In this document: positions 8,165 to 17,808 of the stretch, piece by piece | How positions within the stretch are numbered: the first letter of the stretch is position 1 | Layout: each line of letters opens with the position of its first letter | Source: Alphaproteobacteria bacterium | GTDB taxonomy: Bacteria; Pseudomonadota; Alphaproteobacteria; UBA3830 | Length of the DNA stretch: 64,000 bases | Direction: 5' to 3' | Assembly (NCBI GenBank): GCA_017649895.1 | Contig: JAGCFW010000007.1 | Location: forward strand, 1 to 64,000 | The notes under the pieces: model-generated | Database searches by the model: none | The model's input: the letters and a program-made list of their open reading frames with translations, nothing else | What the model was told of the DNA's origin: nothing | Made by a program: the position numbers and the translations under genes

Positions 8165-8818
8165 TTAATCTGTCAAAATCTCTTCTCTGATTATTAGAAA
8201 ATCTCTCCAGAACTCCCTTTTTTGAGACGGAGACCGCAGCAGGTACGCAGGGTGAAAAGTCGGCATGATCTTTGCCGAAATTCCTTCCGTAGTGGTCCAG
8301 CGTCCATGAAGTTTCATAATTCCCTCCGTCGTCTGCAACAACGCTTTTGTCGAAGTTCCTCCGAGACACACTACGACTTTCGGATTAATCAAAGAAATAT
8401 GCTTCAATACATAAGGTCTGAATAGCGCAACCTCCTGAGTATTTGGAGTTCTGTTTCCGGGAGGTCTCCACGGTAGAATATTTGTAATGTAGACCTTGGT
8501 TCGGTCCAAACCGACAGCAGCCAGAACTTTATCCAGCAACTGTCCGCTCTGCCCTACAAAAGGAAGACCTTGCTTGTCTTCTTCCGCCCCTGGCGCTTCT
8601 CCCAGGAGAAGAACGTCCGCCTTTGTATTTCCCATGCCGAATACCATATTGGTCGCGCAGTGTTTTATGGAGATATCAACCTTGGCCATCGCTTCTTTTA
8701 ATTCCTCAAGGGTAGATATTTTGTTACTCGGAGGCCTGGAAAAACCAGTCTCTAAAACATCGGAAACCCCCATGTCGGAGAACCATTTCAGAACCTCTAC
8801 TACTTCATTTTTTTCCAT
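8165..8818 (-). CDS. Uracil-DNA glycosylase, family 4-like
   Basis: This enzyme removes uracil from DNA and starts base excision repair. The core motifs are the GEAPGAEED water-activating loop, GLPFVGQSGQLLDKVL, the YITNILPWRPPGNRTP stretch and the late HPAYLLRSP motif with its His. The fold and length (217 residues) fit the family 4 UDGs used by alphaproteobacteria in place of family 1 Ung. The N-terminal CxxC that helps bind the iron-sulfur cluster in thermophile members is not evident (only one Cys, in KHCATNMVF), so a cluster is uncertain. It starts one base after lysS ends and is almost surely cotranscribed with it. Confidence 0.88.
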   Translation of the reverse strand: MEKNEVVEVLKWFSDMGVSDVLETGFSRPPSNKISTLEELKEAMAKVDISIKHCATNMVFGMGNTKADVLLLGEAPGAEEDKQGLPFVGQSGQLLDKVLAAVGLDRTKVYITNILPWRPPGNRTPNTQEVALFRPYVLKHISLINPKVVVCLGGTSTKALLQTTEGIMKLHGRWTTTEGISAKIMPTFHPAYLLRSPSQKREFWRDFLIIREEILTD

Positions 8819-8819
8819 A

Positions 8820-10391
8820 TTACCTACTTAAAGCGTTATCTATCAGCTTAATCGTGTTTTGCACTCCGTACAATACAATAAAAGACCCCATGCGAGGACC
8901 TTCTTCTTGTCCGAAAAGATTTTTGTACAAACACATAAACCAAGCTCTTAAATTTTCAAACTCGTAATGTTTTCCGACCTCGAATACCACGCTTTGAGCT
9001 TCTTCGGTAGTTACATCGGCAGATAAGTTTTCCAGCGAAACTTTCAGCTCCTCCAAAGCCTTTCTTTCCATATCACTAGGGATGACATACTTTTTAGTAG
9101 GCTTTACAAAATCCTGATAATAATTTATCGCGTGCTCAACCAATCTATCCAAAAATGGTCTGTTTTCCGGAGTCGCATCTTTGATATATTTTTGAATAAA
9201 TCCCCACAAAGTGGACTTATCGTCGGTATTACAGGCACTAACCAAATTCAACAACAACGAATAAGAAATGGTTTCTTCAGCTTTTGGAGGATTTCCGTTA
9301 TGTATATGCCAAACCGGATTATCTATTTTTTTATTCGGAGCTTGGTTCTCGAAATTACTCAAATGGGTGACATAATCGTCGATTTGTCTCGGAATAACGT
9401 CGAAATAAAGTCTTTTCGCGCTTTTCGGCGACGCAAACATAAAATTGGACAGGCTTTCTTGAGGAGCGTATTGCAACCATTCATCGATACTCAATCCGTT
9501 TCCTTTTGACTTGGAAATCTTTTTTCCTTCTCCATCTAAAAACAGTTCGTAATTGAATCCTACAGGCGGATTTCCTCCCAATATGCGACAGATTTTCGAG
9601 GACAATTTCACTGAGTCGATTAAATCCTTGCCGGACATCTCATAATCGACATCCAAAGCAGTCCAGCGCGCCGCCCAGTCGACTTTCCATTGTAATTTGC
9701 AGTTTCCATCAGTCACAGGAAGTTCGGTCAGAGTTCCGTCTTCGTCTTTGAAAACTATTGTGCCGTCGTTGACTCGATATTCTTCGACATTCACCTGCAG
9801 CACTTTGCCTGTCTTTGGGGATATCGGCAGAAAAGGACTGTATGTTGCCGCGCGCTCTTCACGAAGGCTTGCGAGCATAATGGACAAAATTTCTTCATGG
9901 TTTTGCAAAACTCGGAGAAGAATTTCGTTAAATCTTCCGCTTTTGTACCAATCGGTCGAACTTTGAAATTCGTAATCAAATCCGAACGAATCCAAAAATT
10001 CCATGAGTTTATTGTTGTTATGTTCACCGAAGCTGGCGTGGCATCCAAAAGGGTCCGCGACGCTCGTTAAAGGGAATTCCAAATATTTCGCAACCAATTC
10101 TTTGTTCGGAATGTTATCAGGAACTTTTCTCAAACCATCTCTATCATCGGAAAAAGCAAACAATTTGGTTTTCATTCCAGTAAGGCTCTCGAAAGCGTGT
10201 CGAACGAATGTTGTCCTGGCAACCTCTCCGAAAGTTCCGATGTGAGGCAAACCTGAAGGGCCGTATCCTGTTTCGAATAGGGCATACCCTTTTTTCTTTA
10301 TGCTTTCGCGATTTAATAACTTTCGAGCTTCTTCAAACGGCCATGACTTAGCATTCTGATAAACATCTTCGTCGAAAGTTTTTTCAATCAT
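8820..10391 (-). CDS. lysS: Lysyl-tRNA synthetase, class I
   Basis: This enzyme charges tRNA-Lys. It is the class I (archaeal-type) form, unrelated to class II LysRS of most bacteria but usual in alphaproteobacteria. The HIGH signature appears as GPSGLPHIGTFGE and the KMSKS loop as KKISKSKGNGLSIDEW. The Rossmann core includes KLFAFSDDRDGLRKVP. The start was set at the ATG at 10391, which has AAGGA about 8 bases upstream and begins MIEKTFDEDVYQNAKSWPFEEA; a further upstream ATG at 10421 would add ten residues with no family support. It lies 50 bases downstream of the dsbD-like gene and directly upstream of the UDG gene. Confidence 0.95.
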   Translation of the reverse strand: MIEKTFDEDVYQNAKSWPFEEARKLLNRESIKKKGYALFETGYGPSGLPHIGTFGEVARTTFVRHAFESLTGMKTKLFAFSDDRDGLRKVPDNIPNKELVAKYLEFPLTSVADPFGCHASFGEHNNNKLMEFLDSFGFDYEFQSSTDWYKSGRFNEILLRVLQNHEEILSIMLASLREERAATYSPFLPISPKTGKVLQVNVEEYRVNDGTIVFKDEDGTLTELPVTDGNCKLQWKVDWAARWTALDVDYEMSGKDLIDSVKLSSKICRILGGNPPVGFNYELFLDGEGKKISKSKGNGLSIDEWLQYAPQESLSNFMFASPKSAKRLYFDVIPRQIDDYVTHLSNFENQAPNKKIDNPVWHIHNGNPPKAEETISYSLLLNLVSACNTDDKSTLWGFIQKYIKDATPENRPFLDRLVEHAINYYQDFVKPTKKYVIPSDMERKALEELKVSLENLSADVTTEEAQSVVFEVGKHYEFENLRAWFMCLYKNLFGQEEGPRMGSFIVLYGVQNTIKLIDNALSR

Positions 10392-10441
10392 CTTTTTTCC
10401 TTTTTCATTAATAAAAAACAAACTTCGTCATTATAAGACTA

Positions 10442-11920
10442 TTATTTTACAAGGTCTATAGTCTTTACGATCTCGGATATCGTCGGAATTTCAGATAATA
10501 CGATTCCGGATTTGTTTTTCGGACCGAATATGATGGTAAAAGGAATTCCCGCACGCGAATGTTCATAAATAAAATTCATAACCTTGTCATTTTTTTTGGT
10601 CATATCGATTTCCACAAACTTAACATTGTTCTCATTCATCTTTGTCTGCACTTGATCGGATTTGAATTTTAGCTTGTTGTATTTACAGGATAGACACCAA
10701 TCTGCAGTGATATTTAGGATGACCGTATTGTTTTGCTCGACAAGTTGCGAAATCTTTTCGAGTTGATCGAAGTCTTGCGTATTTTTTTGTGGAATATTTA
10801 TGAAAATCGCAGAAGCCAGCAATAATATTGCGATTGAGTTGTATCTTTTCTTGAATAAGAACATTGCAGCCAATAGAGCGAAGCAAATAACGAATATTTC
10901 GATCGGACTGATACTTCTGAATAAAATCCAGCTCAGCCAAGCAAAGGTAATAACGACTCCCCAATCGATAATGTTGTTTAATATTGGGTTTTGAAATATT
11001 TTTTCGAACGAAAATTTGCAAAACAACGCAACGAAGTACGGAAGAGAAAATCCCGTAGCTATCGCCATAAATATTGAAAATAGATTTACGAATGATTCTT
11101 GTATTGCAAAAGTTGCCGCAGTTCCCAGCAGTGGAGCGGTGCATGGTATGGCAACCATGGTTACTACTACGCTATAAGTAATATCTCGCAGAGTTTTATT
11201 CGCTATCTTGGATTTATCCAGATTTACATTCCAATAAAGATGCAATTTCCCGAAAGTTATTAAGGAAAGAATGAAGAAAAAAATTACCGTAAATTTTAGG
11301 AAGTATATGTTTTGAAAATGCAGTCCCCACCCAACGGTTTCGCTGGACATTTTCAATAGGGACAGAATCAATGAAAGAATAGTAAAACTCAAATAATTTC
11401 CGATAATCGAATTAATTATTGTTGCTCGAGAATTCATATGCCTTATTTTGAGAAGAATTACCGGTAATACGCAAGGCATGACGTTAAGAAGTAGTCCTCC
11501 GAGAAACCCGAACAATATCATTATTACAAAAAAATTCACGGAATTATTTTGCATAGGGATGTGCGGAGAAAAAACAAAGTCCTTGCTTACTACAGAACAG
11601 ATATCTTTGCAAACGAAAAAATCAAATTTCAGGACGTCTTTCTGATTTTTATTTAATTTACAATGAGTTTTGTATTTGTTTTCCAAAATTTTCTTAAAAT
11701 TCTCTTGATATTTGAACTCCTTGGACTTTGATTTTGACACAATTTCGGGAGCTTTAGCCAGTTTCCATCCTTTCGGGAGTTCGATTTTAAATGTTGCGAC
11801 ACCGTCAGAGGACAATTTCTCGAGTTTGAGAAGCACATCTCCTGATTTTAGAGCATTGGTCGGAAAATTTATAAAAATGGTTAAAATAAAAACAAAAAAA
11901 ACACGTAAAAAATATTTCAT
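10442..11920 (-). CDS. dsbD: DsbD/ScsB-like thiol-disulfide interchange protein
   Basis: This membrane protein passes electrons from cytoplasmic thioredoxin to periplasmic thiol proteins. The parts in order are a signal peptide (residues 1-23), a short periplasmic domain ending in FVCKDIC (C104, C108), a membrane domain with eight or so helices, and a C-terminal thioredoxin domain. The membrane cysteines lie in MPCVLP (148-153) and IPCTAP. The C-terminal active site is WCLSC (C409, C412). All three cysteine pairs needed for the relay are present. The N-terminal domain is much smaller than in ScsB and the whole (492 residues) is shorter than E. coli DsbD. A DsbA-like lipoprotein at 14.1 kb may be among its partners. 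It is divergent from yqgE. Confidence 0.87.
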   Translation of the reverse strand: MKYFLRVFFVFILTIFINFPTNALKSGDVLLKLEKLSSDGVATFKIELPKGWKLAKAPEIVSKSKSKEFKYQENFKKILENKYKTHCKLNKNQKDVLKFDFFVCKDICSVVSKDFVFSPHIPMQNNSVNFFVIMILFGFLGGLLLNVMPCVLPVILLKIRHMNSRATIINSIIGNYLSFTILSLILSLLKMSSETVGWGLHFQNIYFLKFTVIFFFILSLITFGKLHLYWNVNLDKSKIANKTLRDITYSVVVTMVAIPCTAPLLGTAATFAIQESFVNLFSIFMAIATGFSLPYFVALFCKFSFEKIFQNPILNNIIDWGVVITFAWLSWILFRSISPIEIFVICFALLAAMFLFKKRYNSIAILLLASAIFINIPQKNTQDFDQLEKISQLVEQNNTVILNITADWCLSCKYNKLKFKSDQVQTKMNENNVKFVEIDMTKKNDKVMNFIYEHSRAGIPFTIIFGPKNKSGIVLSEIPTISEIVKTIDLVK

Positions 11921-11974
11921 TTTAGTAAAAAATTAACCCTCGCAGTGTACCATATAAGTATAGACCTGGATGGG

Positions 11975-12547
11975 ATGATGAGCAACAGAGAGAATGATAT
12001 ACAGGATTTAACCGGAAAGATATTGCTTGCGACGCCTAATATTTCGAATGCGTATATGAGTAAGTCGATGGTTTATATCTGTGAACATTCTGATAAGGGA
12101 GCCATGGGAGTCGTTATAAATAAAATCCTGCCGAATATGAATCTATTACAAATTTTCACCAAGATGAATTTTGGTGATATCGGAAATATGGAAATCCATA
12201 TCGGAGGGGATCGTGATGTAGACAAAGGGTATGTTCTTCACACCAATAAGAATATATCGGAGAATACTATTGCTGTTCGCGATAACATACTCATGACCAC
12301 TTGCGATGACCTAGTAAATTCTTTCACATTCATAATGGGAGAATCTGAACGAAAAATTTTGTGCGTGGGATGTTATCGCTGGGATTCTCAGCAGTTGGAA
12401 AATGAAATCACTTCCAATTATTGGGTACCTATTTGCTCTGATGAAGCCTTGATTTTCGGAAATCCATGTGCGGATAAGTGGAGCAAAGCTTTTCTCAAAA
12501 TAGGTCTGCACTTCCCTTTGTTTTTGGATAAGTTCGGAAGGGCTTGA
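11975..12547 (+). CDS. yqgE: YqgE/AlgH family protein (UPF0301)
   Basis: The protein matches the AlgH/YqgE family: DLTGKILLATPNI near the N-terminus, the SDKGAMGVVINK block, HIGGDRDVDKGYVLHT, then GCYRWDSQQLENEI and NYWVPI. The family has a compact two-subdomain fold of unknown biochemical role; an early link to alginate regulation in Pseudomonas is not relevant here. The start was placed at the first of two adjacent ATG codons (11975); an upstream in-frame GTG at 11945 would add ten residues that do not look conserved. Transcribed divergently from the dsbD-like gene with only about 55 bases between. Confidence 0.9.
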   Translation: MMSNRENDIQDLTGKILLATPNISNAYMSKSMVYICEHSDKGAMGVVINKILPNMNLLQIFTKMNFGDIGNMEIHIGGDRDVDKGYVLHTNKNISENTIAVRDNILMTTCDDLVNSFTFIMGESERKILCVGCYRWDSQQLENEITSNYWVPICSDEALIFGNPCADKWSKAFLKIGLHFPLFLDKFGRA

Positions 12548-12714
12548 TTGCGAAAAATATTCCAGATTTTTCGATTAGATATAGTTAATTTTAAAAAACT
12601 ATCATATTGTTTTATCTGTGAAAAGAGTTTTTAATCCTTACTTAAAGCAAAATAGCAGCTGGACATCACATTTAACAAGTTGTAGATTGAATTAGAATTT
12701 TTTAGGAGATTTAT

Positions 12715-14109
12715 ATGAAAAGATATCGTAATGGTAAGATAGTGGCAACGATCGGTCCCTCGAGCAACAGTGCCGAAGTCATTGAAAAGCTGTATCTTAG
12801 TGGAGTCGATGTTTTCAGGTTGAATTTTTCCCATGGAGATCATGCCGGTCACGAAAAAGTTTACGATATCATCAGGTCAGTTGGGCACAAATATCATTCT
12901 TTTCCAACAATTTTAGCCGATCTTCAGGGGCCGAAGTTAAGGGTCGGAACTTTTGAAAATAATAAAATTTTCCTCGAGGAAGGCGATATCTTCAGATTCG
13001 ATCTGGATAAAACTCCTGGAGATACCAAGAGAGTTAACCTTCCGCATCCTGAGATTTTGGAGGCTCTGGAAGTCGGAACACCGTTGTTGTTAGATGACGG
13101 AAAACTGCGTTTTGAGGTTTTATCCTGTTCTCCCGAGTATGCGGAAGTGAAAGTAATCATTGGCGGGCAATTGTCCAACAGAAAAGGGGTAAACGTTCCG
13201 CATGTGATGCTTCCGATTCCTGCATTAACGGAAAAGGATAGAAAAGATTTAGATTTCGCTCTGAAGCTTGGTGTTGATTGGGTGGCGCTTTCCTTCGTCC
13301 AAAACGTTGAAGATGTAGAGGAGGCGCGTAACATAGTAAAGGGCAGGGCAAAGGTTTTGTCAAAAATTGAGAAACCTCTGGCCGTTCAGGCGATCGAACC
13401 TATTACTCAGATTTCGGATGGTATTATGGTCGCTCGAGGCGATTTGGGAGTCGAAATGAATCCCGAAGAAGTGCCTGCAGCGCAGCGTTTGATCATAAAT
13501 ACTTGTCACAGGATGGGGAAGCCTGTCATTGTCGCTACGCAAATGTTGGAGTCCATGATAACATCTCCAAGTCCGACTCGAGCGGAGGTTTCCGATGTTG
13601 CAAATGCTGTCTACAGTGGGGCAGATGCAACCATGTTGTCGGCAGAATCTGCTTCCGGTCAATATCCTTTAGAAGCAGTGAATATGATGAGCAAAATTAT
13701 CGAGGTTACGGAAAAAGATCCTAGCTGCGTGAGAAAAATTGAGGATGATACTCAATGTCCACATCAGACTTCATTGGATGCAAAGTGTGAAGCTTCGAAA
13801 TCGGCTGCGATGTACAGCAATGCGTCTTGTGTTGTAATGTTCTCGGATTCTTTTGAACACGTAGCTTGTTGCGCGAGATTCAGACCTATATGTCCTATTT
13901 TGTTGGGAACTAGTTCAGAAGAGGTTGCCCGACAAGCAGGGTTGCTGTGTGGTGTCTATTCATTTGTGATGAAAAAGGAATTTGATCAGGATAAACTCGG
14001 AAAAATTGCGACGACTGCCGCTATAGATCGAAAGTTCGCTAAGGTTGGAGACAGTATTGTAATGTTGAATGATTTTGATAACGATTCAGTCAACATTTTA
14101 AAGATTTAG
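12715..14109 (+). CDS. pyk: Pyruvate kinase
   Basis: The last step of glycolysis: phosphoenolpyruvate plus ADP to pyruvate plus ATP. The 464-residue protein has the TIM-barrel start KIVATIGPSSNS, the metal and substrate residues in FRLNFSHGDH, the ADLQGPKLRVG stretch, and the signature block KIEKPLAV followed by GIMVARGDLGVE. The ATQMLESM and PTRAEVSDVANAVYSGADA motifs are intact, and the C-terminal allosteric-type domain is complete. TAGGAG lies 8 bases before the ATG. The 167 bases upstream hold a possible promoter TTGTTT-N17-TTTAAT near 12607-12635. Presence of this gene means that substrate-level ATP production is retained, unlike in the most reduced Rickettsiales. Confidence 0.96.
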   Translation: MKRYRNGKIVATIGPSSNSAEVIEKLYLSGVDVFRLNFSHGDHAGHEKVYDIIRSVGHKYHSFPTILADLQGPKLRVGTFENNKIFLEEGDIFRFDLDKTPGDTKRVNLPHPEILEALEVGTPLLLDDGKLRFEVLSCSPEYAEVKVIIGGQLSNRKGVNVPHVMLPIPALTEKDRKDLDFALKLGVDWVALSFVQNVEDVEEARNIVKGRAKVLSKIEKPLAVQAIEPITQISDGIMVARGDLGVEMNPEEVPAAQRLIINTCHRMGKPVIVATQMLESMITSPSPTRAEVSDVANAVYSGADATMLSAESASGQYPLEAVNMMSKIIEVTEKDPSCVRKIEDDTQCPHQTSLDAKCEASKSAAMYSNASCVVMFSDSFEHVACCARFRPICPILLGTSSEEVARQAGLLCGVYSFVMKKEFDQDKLGKIATTAAIDRKFAKVGDSIVMLNDFDNDSVNILKI

Positions 14110-14142
14110 CAAGGTAAACTCGAGGGAAATGAAGTCGGCCAG

Positions 14143-14820
14143 ATGAAAAAACTAGTTCGTTTTTTATTTTGCTGTTTGATTGTTTGGGCTTGTGATATTA
14201 AGAAGCCCAAGCATCAATTTGTTGATGAAAATAAGTCATTTTCTGAAAATCTGAAAAATCTGGACATTCCCGATTCTTTCAAGCTTGAAGAAATTGTTAT
14301 AGGTGACGAAAATGCTCCTCATACGTTGATTATATATTCATCTTTCAGCTGTAATCACTGTTGTAAATTTCATAAAGAAGAATTGCCCAAGTTGAAAAAA
14401 CAATACGTCGACCCTGGAAAGCTAAAAATTATTTTGCGTAACTATATAGACGATCTTGGAGCGCTAGAAGCAGCGATTTTAATGCGGGTTTTTTACAACA
14501 AATCCAAGGATGCCATCGCTTTGTATAAAATAATTTTTGACGCTCAAAAAGATTGGATGAAATCCAAAAATCCCCGCGAATTTTTAAAGCAGACCTTTAT
14601 CAGAGCCGGATACGACAGTAAGGTAGTTGCAAATTATTTGGATACGAACAACTCCGAATATAAGAAGATTTCCGCGGGACTCATGAAAGAGCAACAAAGA
14701 GCGATGCACTCTTTGCAAATATCTTCCGTGCCAGCGTTTGTTCTCGATGGTAGGGTCCATCAAGGTATTCTCACCAGTGAAGAGATTGTCGAAAAATTAG
14801 GAATCAATCCTAAATTTTAA
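14143..14820 (+). CDS. DsbA-like thioredoxin-fold lipoprotein
   Basis: The protein has a lipoprotein signal ending VWAC (Cys17), so it is probably tethered in the periplasm. The body is a DsbA-type thioredoxin fold with an active site CNHC (Cys70, Cys73) after LIIYSSFS, followed by a helical insert and the cis-proline loop SSVPAFVLDG near residue 195. Family members introduce or shuffle disulfides in exported proteins; many alphaproteobacterial copies of this type act as a DsbA2-like oxidase or isomerase. It starts 33 bases after pyk and may be read through from it. The DsbD-like protein at 10.4 kb could keep it reduced, though no partner can be proved from sequence. Confidence 0.85.
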   Translation: MKKLVRFLFCCLIVWACDIKKPKHQFVDENKSFSENLKNLDIPDSFKLEEIVIGDENAPHTLIIYSSFSCNHCCKFHKEELPKLKKQYVDPGKLKIILRNYIDDLGALEAAILMRVFYNKSKDAIALYKIIFDAQKDWMKSKNPREFLKQTFIRAGYDSKVVANYLDTNNSEYKKISAGLMKEQQRAMHSLQISSVPAFVLDGRVHQGILTSEEIVEKLGINPKF

Positions 14821-14928
14821 TCAAAAACACGGGATGGTTTGTCTAAGCGAGAGTTTGAATTTTATCTAGATTGTTTGCACAAAAATACTGTGATAAACTG
14901 CCTCTGCAGATTGATTCGGTGTTAAATT

Positions 14929-16257
14929 ATGAAAATTGCCTTAATAGGACGTCCTAACGTGGGGAAGTCTACGCTTTTTAATCGTTTGGTCGGTCAAAAG
15001 AATGCCATTGTCGGAGATATGCCCGGAATTACTCGCGACAGAAAGGTCGTTAGTGCAGATTTTTTCGGAATCCGTATTCAGGTCATAGACACTCCGGGAA
15101 TAGATACTTTTTCGAAAGATCATCTGGCCAAATCTATGAATTTGCAATCGTTTGCGGCGCTGTCGGAATCAGATGTTGTATTTTTTGTTGTGGACGCTAT
15201 CGAAGGGGTGACGGAATACGATAAATCTGTCGCTACATGGCTGCGAAAGTCGTTTAAACAGTGCGGTAATCGTCCAGTGGTTGTGATAAAGAATAAATGC
15301 GAAAAACCATCGACGCAAATAGGTGTCACTCAGTTGGGATTTGGCGAAGGTATTGCGATTTCAGCGGAGCATAATTTGGGATTTGATGGTTTACTGAATG
15401 CGATAAGTGATTTTGATTTTCCCGAGGAAAAGATTTCGGGCGAGGAAGAAATCCCTTTAAAAGTTGCAATTGTCGGGCGCCCGAATGTGGGAAAATCCAC
15501 CTTGATTAACGCCATTATCGGAGAAAATCGTTTGTTGACAGGGGATAAAGCGGGGATTACTCGAGACTCTATCACTCTGAATTGGAATTACAGGGGCAGA
15601 AAAATTTTTCTCATTGATACGGCTGGACAAAGGAAAAAGTCCAAAGTTCAGGAAAAGATAGAAAACGTTTCCGTATCAGATGCTTGGAGATATGTGAAGC
15701 AATCTCATGTTGTGGTGTTGGTTATGGATATCCGTCATCCTTTGGAAAAGCAGGACATAACTATTGCCCGCAAGGCTTTTGATGAAGGGAAAATCATAAT
15801 TTTCGCTCTTAACAAAAGCGATATCGTTCCGAATGCGGAAGAAATTCAAAAGGACGTTGAGCGCCGCGCCAAGTATGAATTTTCACAGCTGTTGGGAGTT
15901 CCTTGTTTGCTGGTTTCCGCGAAAGAAAAGCTGGGGCTGTCCAGGATTTTCAACAAGGCTTTTGAGCTTTACGATAAGTGGAATATCAGAATTCCGACCA
16001 GTGCTCTCAATAGGTGGTTTCAGTGGGCGGTTGAAAAAAATCATCCTCCGCTGGTTAATGGTATGCCTATAAAATTGAAGTATATTTCGCAGACGAATAC
16101 GCGGCCTCCGACTTTTGCGGTTTTTGCGAACCGCAGCGAGCATCTGCCGGCAAGCTACGAAAAATACCTTCTGAATAATTTGCGAAAATCTTTCGATTTT
16201 GACGGTATTCCGTTGCGGATTTTCATAAGGCAGAGAAAAAATCCTTATGTCGAGTAG
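14929..16257 (+). CDS. der: GTPase Der (EngA)
   Basis: An essential double-GTPase needed for maturation of the 50S ribosomal subunit. Both G domains are intact: the first has GRPNVGKST, the switch Thr in GITRDR and DTPG; the second repeats GRPNVGKST, GITRDS, DTAGQRKKSK and NKSD. The C-terminal KH-like domain is present (IRIPTSALNRWFQWAVEKNHPP onward). Length 442 is typical. A likely promoter, TTGTTT-N17-TAAACT, lies about 40 bases upstream. It follows the DsbA-like gene after a 108-base gap. Confidence 0.97.
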   Translation: MKIALIGRPNVGKSTLFNRLVGQKNAIVGDMPGITRDRKVVSADFFGIRIQVIDTPGIDTFSKDHLAKSMNLQSFAALSESDVVFFVVDAIEGVTEYDKSVATWLRKSFKQCGNRPVVVIKNKCEKPSTQIGVTQLGFGEGIAISAEHNLGFDGLLNAISDFDFPEEKISGEEEIPLKVAIVGRPNVGKSTLINAIIGENRLLTGDKAGITRDSITLNWNYRGRKIFLIDTAGQRKKSKVQEKIENVSVSDAWRYVKQSHVVVLVMDIRHPLEKQDITIARKAFDEGKIIIFALNKSDIVPNAEEIQKDVERRAKYEFSQLLGVPCLLVSAKEKLGLSRIFNKAFELYDKWNIRIPTSALNRWFQWAVEKNHPPLVNGMPIKLKYISQTNTRPPTFAVFANRSEHLPASYEKYLLNNLRKSFDFDGIPLRIFIRQRKNPYVE

Positions 16258-16303
16258 GTGCTGAAAATCCGGATTGTCGATAAAAATATGTAGAGAAAAA
16301 TTT

Positions 16304-16332
16304 TTGCGAAAAGTTGCTGACGGTAGTATACT
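16304..16332 (+). promoter_or_regulatory. Sigma-70-type promoter of dnaB
   Basis: TTGCGA and TATACT are spaced by 17 bases, and the dnaB ATG is at 16360. It would allow dnaB-alr transcription independent of der. Confidence 0.6.
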
Positions 16333-16359
16333 TTAACGGTTTTTGATAATAAGAGAGAA

Positions 16360-17793
16360 ATGGATCCGCTGGAGTCTAAGTTTCAGGTACAACAGATGAG
16401 AGAATTGCCTCACAGTTTAGAGGCTGAGCAGTCTTTGCTCGGTGCTCTTATGTTGAGCAATGAGTGTTTCGAGGATGTTTCTGACATAATATCCCCAGTG
16501 CATTTTTTTGTTCCGATAAATGGAGAGATTTTTGCTGCAATCAGCAAGTTGATTTCGCAAGGCTTGGTGGCTGATCCTATCACGTTACGGTCGTATTTTG
16601 AAAAAAGCGACAGTTTACAAAAAATTGAGAGCGGAAGCTACCTGATCCAATTAGTAAATTCGGTGATCTCTGTTTCCGGCATAGAAGACTACGCGCGGCT
16701 GATCTACGATCTGTATAACAGACGGCAGTTAATTCTCATCGGTGAAGATATTGTTCACGATGCATCGACTTTTAACTTGAATTCGGACAGTGAGTCTCTG
16801 ATAGAAAAGGCAGAAGCTCGGCTGTACGATTTGGCTATGGACAATACTCGTGGAATATGTATGAGTTTCTGCGATATTGCGAAAACGGCTGTACAAACTA
16901 TAGAGCAAGCGTACAAAAGTGACAATAAACTTATCGGTGTTACCAGCGGATTTATAGATTTAAATCGGAAATTGGGAGGACTTAACAGGTCGGATCTGAT
17001 TATCCTTGCAGGGCGTCCGTCTATGGGAAAAACCGCTTTGGCGACAAATATTGCGTTTAAAGTCGCGATGGATAAATTGCTCGGCAGGGAAGGGGCAGGG
17101 AAAGTTGCGTTTTTTTCTCTGGAGATGTCCGCGGAGCAGTTGGTTTCTCGTATTTTGTCCCAAGAAAGCATGATTCCTTCCGAAAAAATTCGCCGAGGAG
17201 AAATCAAAGAGGAAGAAATCGGAAAGATCAGGAGTCTTCAAAAGAAGCTGGCGAATATTCCGTTGTTTATAGAAGACACTCCGGCGATGACGGTTTCCGC
17301 CGTAAGAACTCGTGCAAGAAAATTGCAGCGAAAAGAAGGGCTGGATCTGATTGTTATTGATTATTTACAATTGCTTCAGGGAAGTTCTGACCGCCGCAAT
17401 GATAACCGTGTTCAGGAAATTTCCGAGATTACCCGTTCGCTAAAGGGATTGGCAAAAGAGTTAAATATTCCGATTATTGCGTTGTCGCAGTTGTCGCGAG
17501 CGGTGGAAATCCGTGACGATAAACGTCCGCAACTGGCTGACCTTCGAGAATCAGGATCCATCGAACAGGACGCCGATGTTGTCATGTTTGTTTATCGAGA
17601 GGAATATTATCTCGAAAGAACGAAACCTCAAGAGGGCACGCCGGAATTTGATAAATGGTATACAAAAATGCAAAATGCTTACAATAAGGCCGAAATTATT
17701 ATCGCGAAGCAGCGGCACGGACCTATCGGTACGGTGGAGTTGTTTTTTGACGGTCAATTTACGAAGTTTGATAATTTAGCTGATAATAGGTAG
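16360..17793 (+). CDS. dnaB: Replicative DNA helicase DnaB
   Basis: The hexameric helicase that unwinds DNA at the replication fork. The N-terminal domain begins with the conserved PHSLEAEQSLLGALML stretch, and the RecA-like domain has Walker A GRPSMGKTA, Walker B LIVIDYLQLL, the EMSAEQLVSRI helix and the QLSRAVE and ADLRESGSIEQDADVV motifs. The protein is 477 residues, with no intein. It carries its own promoter and is followed by alr after 15 bases, an order seen in other alphaproteobacteria. Confidence 0.97.
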   Translation: MDPLESKFQVQQMRELPHSLEAEQSLLGALMLSNECFEDVSDIISPVHFFVPINGEIFAAISKLISQGLVADPITLRSYFEKSDSLQKIESGSYLIQLVNSVISVSGIEDYARLIYDLYNRRQLILIGEDIVHDASTFNLNSDSESLIEKAEARLYDLAMDNTRGICMSFCDIAKTAVQTIEQAYKSDNKLIGVTSGFIDLNRKLGGLNRSDLIILAGRPSMGKTALATNIAFKVAMDKLLGREGAGKVAFFSLEMSAEQLVSRILSQESMIPSEKIRRGEIKEEEIGKIRSLQKKLANIPLFIEDTPAMTVSAVRTRARKLQRKEGLDLIVIDYLQLLQGSSDRRNDNRVQEISEITRSLKGLAKELNIPIIALSQLSRAVEIRDDKRPQLADLRESGSIEQDADVVMFVYREEYYLERTKPQEGTPEFDKWYTKMQNAYNKAEIIIAKQRHGPIGTVELFFDGQFTKFDNLADNR

Positions 17794-17808
17794 AAACAGG
17801 TATAAAGA

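Noticed and set aside
8145-8165. TTAGCACTC, the left half of a CIRCE (HrcA) operator
   Set aside because: The matching GAGTGCTAA half at 9 bases distance is missing and the adjacent genes are not chaperone genes.
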